Positions 52,538 to 60,117 of a stretch of DNA of 64,000 nucleotides are shown here, piece by piece. Position 1 is the stretch's first letter, and each line of letters begins with the position of its first letter. The position numbers were made by a program, and so were the translations under genes. The notes under the pieces are model-generated. The model was not told where the DNA came from. It searched no databases and was given only the letters and a program-made list of their open reading frames with translations. This DNA comes from Bradyrhizobium prioriisuperbiae (GTDB taxonomy: Bacteria > Pseudomonadota > Alphaproteobacteria > Rhizobiales > Xanthobacteraceae): NCBI RefSeq assembly GCF_032397745.1, contig NZ_CP135921.1:3162001-3226000 (forward strand). Direction: 5' to 3'.

Positions 52538-53062
52538 TCAGGACATTGCGAAGCGCGTCAGGTCGACCACCTGGATCCATGGGGTATCGGGATAGATCGC
52601 CAGAGCCCCGAGCGCGAGTGCAACCCCGTAGGGGATGTCGGCATCCCTGCCGTGCAGGCGCAGCAGCCAGTCCTGTTTTCCGAGCGCATAAGGCAGTGGC
52701 CATTGGCGAAATTGAAGCAGCAGCAGCGTCAGGGCACCGCCGAACAGCGACGCGCACAACAAGTACTGGAGCAGGTACGGAAGCCCAAACCAGAGTGCCG
52801 CAGCAGATGCGACCTTGGCGTCGCCGCCGCCGATCCAGCCCATGGCGAAGCAGGCGAACGATACCACCAGCACGATCAGGCCGGCGGCGCCATGCTGCAG
52901 CAGATCGTTGACCGTCATGCCGCTTGACGCGGCAAGCACGGCGAAGCCCGCAACCAACAGCAGTGAAACGCGATTGGAAATCGTCATGGTGAGGAGGTCG
53001 CTGACCGCGGCAAAGGCCATCAGTGCGGGCAGAAAGAACAGGCGTGCGATGTCGAGGACCAT
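52538..53062 (-). CDS. cpaA: Prepilin peptidase CpaA/TadV
   Basis: Inner-membrane aspartic protease of 174 residues with about five spans. The two catalytic Asp residues are in AVSDLLTMTISNR (after the first span) and GWIGGGDAKVASAAAL, the GxGD motif. No methylase domain is present, as usual for TadV. It processes the Flp pilin and probably the TadE-like pseudopilins. A small membrane-protein frame and the pilin gene lie just upstream. Confidence 0.9.
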   Translation of the reverse strand: MVLDIARLFFLPALMAFAAVSDLLTMTISNRVSLLLVAGFAVLAASSGMTVNDLLQHGAAGLIVLVVSFACFAMGWIGGGDAKVASAAALWFGLPYLLQYLLCASLFGGALTLLLLQFRQWPLPYALGKQDWLLRLHGRDADIPYGVALALGALAIYPDTPWIQVVDLTRFAMS

Positions 53063-53155
53063 GCTGAACTCAGCAACTATGCTTATAGAGACAAATCAAG
53101 TGCCATTCGGAGCATCACCGTAACTGCAAGTGGTGAATAATCGAGAAACGAATTG

Positions 53156-53299
53156 CTATGCAATTGCGATACGCCACGCGAGGGTTGCGAGCGCCAGCAT
53201 CAAGGCAATACAGACGATCCGGACGGCTTTGTCCTGATAGTCGCTGGGGTAGGAAGTGGCTGTATGGACTTTCGGTGACGCCTTGCGCATATCCCGCAT
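53156..53299 (-). CDS. Possible small membrane protein (47 aa)
   Basis: A 47-residue frame starting at ATG 53299: a hydrophilic half with MRDMRKASPKV followed by one clear membrane segment (IVCIALMLALATLAW) at the C-terminus. It lies between the pilin terminator and cpaA on the same strand. I do not recognise the family. The clean single-span layout and location within the pilus locus make it plausible, but it is short and could be chance. Confidence 0.4.
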   Translation of the reverse strand: MRDMRKASPKVHTATSYPSDYQDKAVRIVCIALMLALATLAWRIAIA

Positions 53300-53344
53300 C
53301 CTGATCCACTGCACGTGGGGACATTCGAGAGTAGTAGGAAATAC

Positions 53345-53372
53345 AAAAGGCTCCGATAAACCGGAGCCTTTT
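53345..53372 (-). terminator. Rho-independent terminator after the pilin gene
   Basis: AAAAGGCTCCG (53345-53355) and CGGAGCCTTTT (53362-53372) form perfect 11-bp arms around a 6-base loop, with T residues at the 3' side on either strand. It lies 28 bases after the pilin stop, so the abundant pilin message would end here and cpaA/cpaB be expressed less or separately. Confidence 0.85.
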
Positions 53373-53400
53373 GAGTTGAAATCGATGAAATTCGGCGTCG

Positions 53401-53577
53401 TTAGTTCGACGTCGTCTTGAGCTTGCTGCTGATGACGCCGAAGCCGGTGTTCAGCTGGGTACCAATCGTGTTGACGATCGTAATGATGGCGAGGGCGATG
53501 CCGCCTGCGATCAGGCCGTACTCGATCGCGGTTGCGCCGGACTCGTCCTTCACGAAGCGGGCGATGAGGTTCTTCAT
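53401..53577 (-). CDS. pilA: Flp/PilA-type pilin
   Basis: Major Tad pilin precursor of 58 residues from the ATG at 53577, with GGAG upstream. The leader KNLIARFVKDESG is followed by the processing site G/ATAIEYG and the conserved Glu and Tyr of Flp pilins, then a hydrophobic helix (LIAGGIALAIITIVNTIG) and the short C-terminal tail. Only one Flp gene is seen. It is monocistronic by virtue of the terminator downstream. Confidence 0.93.
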   Translation of the reverse strand: MKNLIARFVKDESGATAIEYGLIAGGIALAIITIVNTIGTQLNTGFGVISSKLKTTSN

Positions 53578-53958
53578 AGGTAGCTCCATATCTGCACGTG
53601 GCTGTCGAAACTTCTGTTGGCATCGGCAGCCCCCTCGGCGTGCCTTCACCATGGGGGCACCCTAGAATTCGACAATTGCGGCGCAGTTAATTTGAATGCA
53701 GAAACAGCGGTGCAATTGGACGTTCTTGAGCAGAGTAAATGTCGACTTAATAAAATTAACAAAATTGCGCGGTTTTTATCGGGATGTTTCTGGGATTGCT
53801 TGGCCCTCATCGGATGGAAAGCGCTGGTAATAGGCTGTGGTGCAGTCTCCGGTGCTCTGTTTGCAGTTCATTCATCAATTAACGTCAGATTTGCCATGTC
53901 GGGCGCCGGCACCGCTGCGTATCGCTTTGGCCGGCTTGTCAACGTCCCGGGGTAGAGT
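53578..53958. promoter_or_regulatory. Divergent region between pilin and secretin-N-like genes
   Basis: 381 bases without a convincing gene. It includes an AT-rich stretch with TTAATAAAATTAAC near 53750, whose TTAA spacing of 5 is wrong for CtrA, and a weak GG-N10-GC sigma-54 look-alike at 53851-53864 in front of the plus-strand gene. A hydrophobic open frame across it has no credible start. Promoters of both neighbours must lie here. Confidence 0.4.
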
Positions 53959-54492
53959 ATGTCGACTGCTGTTAAGCGCGCGCATGCGCGCTGGATTTGC
54001 CGATTTTCAGTTGCCGTCGCCGGCTTCGCGCTGCTTCCGCTGGTCGCGAACGCTGCCGGTTCGGGCGACCAGATCGATGTGGTGGTCGATCAGGCCAGGC
54101 TCATCAAGCTTCCCGAGCGCGTTGCCACGCTGGTCGTCGGAAACCCCATGATCGCCGACGTCACGCTTCAGGCGGGTGGCATGATGGTCGTGACCGGCAA
54201 GGGATACGGTGCGACCAATTTCATCGCTCTGGACCGAGAGGGGACGGTGTTGGTCGATCGGGTGATTCAGGTCGAGGGCCCAACCGATAAACTCGTCACC
54301 ATCTATCGTGGCGTTGATCGCGAGACTTACAGTTGCACGCCGGTTTGCCAGCGCCGCGTGACTCTCGGTGACGGCGCGGGCTATTTCACCTCAACGCTCG
54401 AGCAGGCCGGTAACCTCAGCAATCAAGCGGCGGGCAACGCCACCACCGCGGCAGCCAACTCGAGTGCTCCGGGAGGGGCCGCTACTCGTTGA
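53959..54492 (+). CDS. Pilus-assembly N-terminal domain protein (CpaC N-domain-like)
   Basis: Exported protein of 177 residues. After a signal peptide (FSVAVAGFALLPLVANAAG), DQARLIKLPERVATLVVGNPMIADVTL and MMVVTGKGYGATNFIALD match the N-terminal domain of CpaC-type secretins (pilus/T2SS N domain), without the pore domain. The C-terminal 40 residues are Ala/Asn/Ser-rich. A Cys pair (TYSCTPVCQRR) is present. It may be a secretin-interacting periplasmic factor of the Tad system. Confidence 0.8.
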   Translation: MSTAVKRAHARWICRFSVAVAGFALLPLVANAAGSGDQIDVVVDQARLIKLPERVATLVVGNPMIADVTLQAGGMMVVTGKGYGATNFIALDREGTVLVDRVIQVEGPTDKLVTIYRGVDRETYSCTPVCQRRVTLGDGAGYFTSTLEQAGNLSNQAAGNATTAAANSSAPGGAATR

Positions 54493-54505
54493 ACGGCTGC
54501 GGCCG

Positions 54506-54520
54506 TTAACAAACGGTTAA
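54506..54520. promoter_or_regulatory. Perfect CtrA box TTAA-N7-TTAA upstream of tadE/tadG genes
   Basis: TTAA (54506-54509), CAAACGG, TTAA (54517-54520). On the minus strand it reads TTAA-N7-TTAAC, the full CtrA consensus. It lies about 100 bases before the first pseudopilin gene and 14 bases after the previous stop. Confidence 0.6.
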
Positions 54521-54616
54521 TTTCTCGTGCCGGATTGTTTCGACTGCTCGAAAGCTTTCGACAATTACTCTTCGATATTCTGGAGGTAGTTGTTTCCTGC
54601 CTTCGGGATTTCTGAC

Positions 54617-55174
54617 ATGTCATCCTGCGTTCGCTCAAGATCGGCCGTCAATGCGCTGCTTTGCCGTTTTCGAAATGGCGAGCAGGGAAGCTCAGCCGTC
54701 GAATTTGCGATTGTCGCGCCGATTTTTCTTGCCTTGACGGTCGCGATCGCTGAACTGGCCATGGTCTTTTTCGCGGGGCAGTATTTGGAAACGGCTGTCC
54801 AGGATTCCGCTCGCCTCATCATGACCGGACAAGCTCAGACCGCCGCGGTCAGCTATACCGCCGACACGTTCAAGACTCAGGTCGTGTGTCCGCGTCTGAA
54901 CCTATTGATCGATTGCAACAACCTGTCGATCGATATTCAGAGCTTCTCCTCATTCACTGGCATCGATCCAGGATCGCCTGTTGATGCAACCAACAATATC
55001 AAGTCGAAATTCCTGTTCGATATGGGGAGCCCGACCAGCACGGTTCTGGTACGCGCCTTTTATCCCTGGCAATTGATGACCGCGCGGATGTTCGATATTT
55101 CGAATCTCGCGGATGGCAAATATCTTATCCAGGCCTCTGCGGCCTTTCGCAACGAGCCGTACAACAACCAATGA
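54617..55174 (+). CDS. TadE/TadG-family pseudopilin 1
   Basis: Protein of 185 residues from ATG 54617; a TTG at 54590, close behind GGAGG, is a real alternative. NGEQGSSAVEFAIVAPIFLALTVAIAELAMVFF is the TadE segment: processing after Gly, the conserved Glu, then a hydrophobic helix. The rest is periplasmic. TadE-like proteins are minor pseudopilins processed by CpaA. It overlaps the next, similar gene by 4 bases. Confidence 0.83.
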   Translation: MSSCVRSRSAVNALLCRFRNGEQGSSAVEFAIVAPIFLALTVAIAELAMVFFAGQYLETAVQDSARLIMTGQAQTAAVSYTADTFKTQVVCPRLNLLIDCNNLSIDIQSFSSFTGIDPGSPVDATNNIKSKFLFDMGSPTSTVLVRAFYPWQLMTARMFDISNLADGKYLIQASAAFRNEPYNNQ

Positions 55175-55827
55175 GTGATACAGAGCTCAAGGTAAAAGTT
55201 GAAATGATGTCGGCCGAAAATGTGAATATGACCGATCGCCCGATGTTTTCACCGCTCCGCCGCTTTCGGACTGATGTTCGCGGGGTCTCGGCGATCGAGT
55301 TCGCGATTATCGCGCCATTCATGGTGCTGCTGTTTTTTGGCCTGTTCGATGTCTTCAATCTCGTGACGGCCAAGAGGAAGGTCACGATTACGGCCCGAAC
55401 GCTCTCCGACATCATTTCGCAGGCGACCAAGGTCGACAGCGGCGGTGTGGGAAGCGCGCTCGATGCAAGTCAGCAGATCATGAAGCCCTTTCCGATTACG
55501 ACCGACACCACCAGTCAGACAGTGTCTGAAATCAAACTGCTCGATAATCAGGGCAAGGGGACGGTTGTCTGGAGTGAAACACGGCCGACGGGCGGCAAAA
55601 CTCCGACGTATAAGCCGGGAGATGTGGTTACGGTGCCGAAGGAGCTTAATCCGAACAATCAGGTCATCTACCTGGTCAAGAGCGAAATCATCTACACGTA
55701 CAAGCCGCTGACAACGACCGTCATCAGTGCCGATTTCGATTTGGCGGATCTGTTCTATACCCGGCCGCGTCAATCGGCTTGTGTTCAGTACAATAACGGT
55801 AGCAGCACGCTCCCCGCGAACTGTTGA
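55171..55827 (+). CDS. TadE/TadG-family pseudopilin 2
   Basis: Second pseudopilin-like protein, 218 residues. The TadE segment VRGVSAIEFAIIAPFMVLLFFGLFDVF follows a longer cytoplasmic N-terminus of about 40 residues. The periplasmic part is Thr/Ser/Pro-rich with PTGGKTPTYKPGDVV and a C-terminal Cys pair (QSACVQYNN...ANC). Start overlaps the preceding stop. A terminator follows. Confidence 0.83.
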   Translation: MSDTELKVKVEMMSAENVNMTDRPMFSPLRRFRTDVRGVSAIEFAIIAPFMVLLFFGLFDVFNLVTAKRKVTITARTLSDIISQATKVDSGGVGSALDASQQIMKPFPITTDTTSQTVSEIKLLDNQGKGTVVWSETRPTGGKTPTYKPGDVVTVPKELNPNNQVIYLVKSEIIYTYKPLTTTVISADFDLADLFYTRPRQSACVQYNNGSSTLPANC

Positions 55828-55854
55828 GAGCGCACCTTCAGGCCTCGCAAGCAA

Positions 55855-55881
55855 AAAGGCCGCGCTATCAGCGCGGCCTTT
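55855..55881. terminator. Bidirectional terminator between the pseudopilin and cold-shock genes
   Basis: AAAGGCCGCGCT (55855-55866) and AGCGCGGCCTTT (55870-55881) form perfect 12-bp arms around ATC, with A and T runs on the two sides. It lies between two convergent genes and can serve both. Confidence 0.85.
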
Positions 55882-55925
55882 CGTCGTCGGCAGATAAGTT
55901 TGCAGTCGAGCTGCGCTAAGGCTGA

Positions 55926-56132
55926 TCAGCCTGCAGCGCGAAGATTGTCGGCCGATGATTTGCCGGAACGGCGATCAGCGACGATTTCGTAGCTGATCTT
56001 CTGGCCTTCACGCAGAGTGCCGAGGCCCGCACGTTCCACGGCGCTGATGTGAACGAACACATCGTTGCCGCCGTCGTCCGGCTGAATGAATCCATAACCT
56101 TTGGTCGCGTTAAACCACTTCACAGTGCCCAT
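55926..56132 (-). CDS. cspA: Cold-shock domain protein
   Basis: Single-stranded nucleic-acid-binding protein of 68 residues: [21 protein letters not shown] carries RNP1 (KGYGFI) and [17 protein letters not shown]2 (VFVHI). The ATG at 56132 gives the canonical start; an upstream start would add 13 residues. It lies close to infA and an RNA helicase on the same strand, forming a cold-adaptation group of translation factors. Confidence 0.93.
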   Translation of the reverse strand: MGTVKWFNATKGYGFIQPDDGGNDVFVHISAVERAGLGTLREGQKISYEIVADRRSGKSSADNLRAAG

Positions 56133-56361
56133 GCTCACGGGGGTAGTCCCTTCTCGGATAGTAATAGTCAAAGCTCGTTGTTAGGCGAGCTGGTGAGATC
56201 GAATTTTGGAAGGGTCGTCAGCGTAACCCGGCTGTACCGGTGGATAGCCAATGTCGTCCGGCCGAAAATCGATACTTTAGTCATAAGCGAAAATAGCTTT
56301 TCAAACAATCCTGACGTGCGGGATTTTTTGGACCGGTTCAAATCGCCTCAAATAGAGCGAA

Positions 56362-56386
56362 ACCCTGCACGCATGGCGTGCAGGGT
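56362..56386 (-). terminator. Terminator-like hairpin after infA
   Basis: ACCCTGCACGC (56362-56372) and GCGTGCAGGGT (56376-56386) form perfect 11-bp arms around ATG. On the minus strand a short TTT follows. It lies 28 bases after the infA stop, separating infA from cspA. The remaining 230 bases up to the cspA start show nothing else certain. Confidence 0.65.
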
Positions 56387-56413
56387 CTGGATTCACAGTA
56401 TCCCGAACGGAAC

Positions 56414-56695
56414 CTACCGGCGCCGGAACTGGCCGCGCGGCGGTCCGCTGCGGGGCGGTCCGCCGCTCGGCCGCTCGTCCTTGTGCCGGAAAATCAGCCG
56501 GCCCTTTTCCAGGTCGTAGGGCGACATTTCGATTGTCACGCGATCGCCCGCCAGTGTCTTGATGCGGTTTTTTTTCATCTTGCCGGCGGTATAGGCAACG
56601 ATTTCGTGCCCGGCATCGAGTTGGACGCGATAGCGGGCATCGGGAAGGATTTCGGTGACCAGCCCTTCAAACTGGATCAGTTCTTCTTTCGCCAT
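56414..56695 (-). CDS. infA: Translation initiation factor IF-1 with Arg/Gly/Pro-rich tail
   Basis: S1/OB-fold initiation factor of 93 residues; standard IF-1 is about 72. [43 protein letters not shown] and [21 protein letters not shown] are the normal body. The extra 20 or so residues ([17 protein letters not shown]) form a basic, flexible tail. This kind of infA copy beside a DEAD-box helicase and csp gene is common in rhizobia and probably additional to a standard infA elsewhere in the genome. Confidence 0.9.
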   Translation of the reverse strand: MAKEELIQFEGLVTEILPDARYRVQLDAGHEIVAYTAGKMKKNRIKTLAGDRVTIEMSPYDLEKGRLIFRHKDERPSGGPPRSGPPRGQFRRR

Positions 56696-56734
56696 GGACT
56701 TCTCCGGATCGGAAATTGCTTGGAACGTGATGGA

Positions 56735-58165
56735 TTAATGTTGCGGCTGCCGCTTCGGGCGGCTTTCGCGGTGCAAAAACGCGACGCCCTGCATGCTGCC
56801 GTCGCCTTGGCCGCCGTGGGATGCGCGTGACGGTTCGTGCCGGTTGCCGTCATGCCGGGCGGGCTGGGCCGGATGAGCGGTACCGGTGCCGCCGGGGCCG
56901 CGCCGCCGCCGGTGTTTGCCCTTCGATGCGGGGGAAGCGTTGTTGGTCCGGGCGCCGTTGTTGGACGGCGATCCGTTGCGCTGTCCGTGACGTGCGGGGC
57001 GCTGCTGCGACGGTGCAGCTTCGGTGTCGCGATGTCCGGGCGTGCGGCGGTCTTCCCGCGGCAGGGTGGTCCGGATCAGCTTTTCGATGTCGCGGAGATA
57101 AGCCATCTCCTCGCCGGCGCAGAGCGAGATCGCAACGCCGTCGGCGCCGGCGCGCGCGGTGCGGCCGATGCGATGGACGTAGGTTTCCGGCACGTTCGGC
57201 AGGTCGAAGTTCACCACATGGCTGACGCCGTCGACGTCGATGCCGCGCGCGGCGATATCGGTCGCGACCAGGGTGCGGATCTCACCGGACCGGAAGGCCG
57301 CTAGCACCCGCTCGCGGTGGTTCTGCGACTTGTTGCCATGGATGGCGTCCGCCGGAATTCCGGCCTTCACCAGGCCCTTCACGACCTTGTCGGCGCCGTG
57401 CTTGGTGCGGGTGAACACCAGGGCCCGGTTGACCGGCTCCTGCTTCAGGATCTGCGCCAGGGTGGCGGGTTTGGCGGAGTGATCGAGCTGGATGATGCGC
57501 TGCGTCACGCGCTCGGCCGTTGAAGCCACCGGGGTGACGGCAACGCGGGCTGGATCGCGCAGCATGCTCTCGGCGAGGTCAGCGATGTCCTTCGGCATAG
57601 TGGCTGAGAAGAACAGCGTCTGCCGCTTGATCGGCAGCTTGGCGACGATTTTGCGGATGTCGTTGATGAAACCCATGTCGAGCATGCGGTCGGCTTCATC
57701 GAGCACCAGGAACTCGACGTTGGCGAGCTTCAGGGCGTTGCCCTGGATCAGGTCGAGCAAACGGCCCGGTGTGGCGACCAGGACTTCCACGCCCTGCATC
57801 AGGGAGCGGACCTGACGGCCCATCGGTACGCCGCCGATCGCCAGCGCGGACGAAATCCGCAGATGCCGGCCATAGGCGTTGAAACTCTCGAGGATCTGTC
57901 CGGACAGTTCCCGGGTCGGGCTGAGCACCAGCACGCGGCAGTTCTTGGGTTGCGGGCGGATGCGTGATTCCAGCAGGCGGTGCAGAATCGGTAGAGCGAA
58001 TGCCGCGGTCTTGCCGGTGCCGGTCTGGGCGATGCCGACCACGTCGCGGCCGGTCAAAGCGATGGGAATGGTTTGGGCCTGGATGGGGGTGGGCGTGACG
58101 TAATTTTCTTCTTTAAGTGCACGCGAAATTGGATCGGCGAGGCCGAAATCCTGAAAGGAGGTCAA
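56735..58165 (-). CDS. DEAD-box RNA helicase (RhlE-like)
   Basis: ATP-dependent RNA helicase of 476 residues. Q motif and helicase core are complete: AQTGTGKT (Lys52), [42 protein letters not shown] and [10 protein letters not shown]. The last 100 residues are Arg/Gly/Asn/His-rich and probably bind RNA. The start is TTG at 58165, taken because the N-terminus [17 protein letters not shown] fits the family and no ATG is in range. It lies 39 bases before infA and likely leads the cold-shock group. Confidence 0.9.
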   Translation of the reverse strand: MTSFQDFGLADPISRALKEENYVTPTPIQAQTIPIALTGRDVVGIAQTGTGKTAAFALPILHRLLESRIRPQPKNCRVLVLSPTRELSGQILESFNAYGRHLRISSALAIGGVPMGRQVRSLMQGVEVLVATPGRLLDLIQGNALKLANVEFLVLDEADRMLDMGFINDIRKIVAKLPIKRQTLFFSATMPKDIADLAESMLRDPARVAVTPVASTAERVTQRIIQLDHSAKPATLAQILKQEPVNRALVFTRTKHGADKVVKGLVKAGIPADAIHGNKSQNHRERVLAAFRSGEIRTLVATDIAARGIDVDGVSHVVNFDLPNVPETYVHRIGRTARAGADGVAISLCAGEEMAYLRDIEKLIRTTLPREDRRTPGHRDTEAAPSQQRPARHGQRNGSPSNNGARTNNASPASKGKHRRRRGPGGTGTAHPAQPARHDGNRHEPSRASHGGQGDGSMQGVAFLHRESRPKRQPQH

Positions 58166-58688
58166 AGTGTTGCTTTCTACGAGTCATTGCGCGCGTCCAG
58201 CCGAATGCCGGATACGAGCGGGTGTCGTGGGACACCCGCGTGTTTGGGGCGTCGGTTTGGTTAGAAGAGAGTGGGCAAGCCAGACACCGTCGTAGGAAAA
58301 ACGACAACGGATCAGAACACGCAGCCCGCAGAGACCTGATGATTCAAGGTCGCGCCGGTTATATGAGCTACGAAGACGGCGCTTTCAAGATAAAATGCGG
58401 AACCGGATGAAAGAGGCCGGAGCATTCAGGTGGCTTCCGTATGCAACGAAAGTAGACAGCGCCGCAAATTTGATCAAAAAATGTGCGAATTGCCAAGGAG
58501 GTAGTCAATTATAACGCCCTTTAATTGGGCAAAAAATCGACGCCGAGTCGGCAAAAATCAAATATAGTATATTTATATCATATAGTTATCTCTTGTGTGC
58601 GAGCTGGCATGGTTCTTGCGATTCCCTTAACGCAGACGGCCGAGGGCTGTTCAGCAGGTATTTGTCTGCGTCAGGGAGATGACATCGC
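58166..58688. promoter_or_regulatory. Divergent region between RNA helicase and urtA
   Basis: 523 bases without a credible gene. On the helicase side, GCGGGTGTC (58218-58226) and GACACCCGC (58231-58239) form a 9-bp hairpin in its likely leader. On the urt side, GCCC-N7-GGGC near 58515 and an AT-rich tract at 58558-58590 precede the sigma-54 promoter. I found no clear NtrC site. Confidence 0.5.
58606..58621 (+). promoter_or_regulatory. Sigma-54 promoter of the urt operon
   Basis: TGGCATGGTTCTTGCG has the invariant GG (58607-58608), ten bases, GC (58619-58620), close to the TGGCAC-N5-TTGC consensus. It is 68 bases before the urtA start. Sigma-54 plus NtrC control of urea uptake under nitrogen limitation is well known for urt genes. 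The AT-rich stretch just upstream could bend for activator contact. Confidence 0.7.
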
Positions 58689-60011
58689 ATGTTTACTCAA
58701 TTTACGTCGGCCATTGCCCGGCCGTTGAGCCGTCGCAAGGCTTTGGCAACCGCCGCCGGTCTTGCGCTCGGTCTCGCCACCTTCGGTGTGGCTCAAGCCG
58801 CGGAAGACACCATCAAGGTCGGCATCCTGCATTCGCTGTCCGGAACGATGGCGATCAGCGAAACCACGCTGAAGGATACCATCCTGTTTCTGATTGATGA
58901 GCAGAACAAAAAGGGCGGCGTGCTCGGCAAGAAGCTCGAGGCTGTGGTGGTCGATCCGGCCTCCAACTGGCCGCTGTTCGCCGAAAAGGCCCGCGAGCTG
59001 ATCACCAAGGACAAGGTGTCGGTGGTGTTCGGCTGCTGGACCTCGGTGTCGCGCAAGTCGGTGCTGCCGGTGTTCAAGGAATTGAATTCGATCCTGTTCT
59101 ATCCGGTGCAGTACGAGGGCGAGGAGAGCGAGCGCAACGTGTTCTACACCGGCGCCGCGCCGAACCAGCAGGCGATCCCGGCGGTCGACTATCTCGCCAA
59201 GGAAGAAAAAGTGAAGCGCTGGGTGCTGGCCGGCACCGACTACGTTTACCCGCGCACCACCAACAAGATTCTGGAAGCCTACCTGAAGTCGAAGGGTGTC
59301 GCCCCGGAAGACATCATGATCAACTACACGCCGTTCGGTCATTCCGATTGGCAGACCATCGTGGCCGACATCAAGAAGTTCGGCTCGGCCGGCAAGAAGA
59401 CGGCGGTGGTCTCCACCATCAACGGCGACGCCAACGTGCCCTTCTACAAGGAACTCGGCAACCAGGGCATCAAGGCGACCGATATCCCGGTGGTCGCGTT
59501 CTCGGTGGGTGAGGAAGAGCTCGCCGGCATCGACACCAAGCCGTTGCTCGGCCATCTCGCCGCCTGGAACTATTTCCAGTCGATCAAGACCCCTGAGAAC
59601 GAGAAGTTCATCAAGGAGTGGCAGGCCTACACCAAGAATCCGAAGCGCGTGACCAATGATCCGATGGAAGCGCATGTGATCGGCTTCGACATGTGGGTGA
59701 AAGCGGTCGAGAAGGTGAAGTCGACGGAGGCTGACAAGGTGATCGATGCCCTGCCGGGCACCACCGCGAAGAACCTCACCGGCGGCGTGTCGGAAATGCT
59801 GCCGAACCACCACATCACCAAGCCGGTGTTCATCGGCGAGATCAAGGCCGACGGCCAGTTCGACGTGGTGTGGAAGACCCCCGGTCTCGTCGCGGGCGAT
59901 GCCTGGTCGAAGGAGCTCGATGGTTCCAAGGACCTGATCGGCGATTGGGTCGGCAAGAAGTGCGGCAACTGGAACACCAAGACCAACAAGTGCGGCGGTC
60001 AGGGCTCCTGA
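58689..60011 (+). CDS. urtA: Urea ABC transporter substrate-binding protein
   Basis: Periplasmic urea-binding protein of 440 residues. The N-terminus PLSRRKALATAAGLALGLATFGVAQA is a twin-arginine-like signal. IKVGILHSLSGTMAISETTLKD starts the mature domain, and FGCWTSVSRKSVLPVF, FYPVQYEGEE and PNQQAIPAVDYL match UrtA strongly. First gene of urtABCDE; a terminator-like hairpin follows directly. Confidence 0.95.
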   Translation: MFTQFTSAIARPLSRRKALATAAGLALGLATFGVAQAAEDTIKVGILHSLSGTMAISETTLKDTILFLIDEQNKKGGVLGKKLEAVVVDPASNWPLFAEKARELITKDKVSVVFGCWTSVSRKSVLPVFKELNSILFYPVQYEGEESERNVFYTGAAPNQQAIPAVDYLAKEEKVKRWVLAGTDYVYPRTTNKILEAYLKSKGVAPEDIMINYTPFGHSDWQTIVADIKKFGSAGKKTAVVSTINGDANVPFYKELGNQGIKATDIPVVAFSVGEEELAGIDTKPLLGHLAAWNYFQSIKTPENEKFIKEWQAYTKNPKRVTNDPMEAHVIGFDMWVKAVEKVKSTEADKVIDALPGTTAKNLTGGVSEMLPNHHITKPVFIGEIKADGQFDVVWKTPGLVAGDAWSKELDGSKDLIGDWVGKKCGNWNTKTNKCGGQGS

Positions 60012-60065
60012 TTTCTGGTTCTCTCAAGACTTTGTTTTCCTGAGACTTGTTCTCCCAAGACTGTG

Positions 60066-60096
60066 GAAGGCGGCGACTGTCGCCGCCTTCTTTTTT
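60066..60096 (+). terminator. Strong terminator/attenuator between urtA and urtB
   Basis: GAAGGCGGCGA (60066-60076) and TCGCCGCCTTC (60080-60090) form perfect 11-bp arms around CTG, followed by TTTTTT (60091-60096). It has every feature of an intrinsic terminator although the urt genes continue downstream, so it probably lets only part of the transcripts through and yields more binding protein than permease. Confidence 0.8.
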
Positions 60097-60117
60097 CCCT
60101 TCCGCCGGGGCGGTGAC

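Noticed and set aside
53851..53864. GG-N10-GC sigma-54 look-alike upstream of 53959
   Set aside because: The flanking bases fit the consensus poorly and such spacing occurs by chance; Tad genes here have better CtrA-like sites.
53617..53955. Hydrophobic open frame in front of the secretin-N-like gene
   Set aside because: No plausible ribosome site or start, and it overlaps the region that must hold the pilin promoter.
58338..58410. 23-codon frame before urtA
   Set aside because: No ribosome site, no conserved feature, and it lies in a clearly regulatory region.
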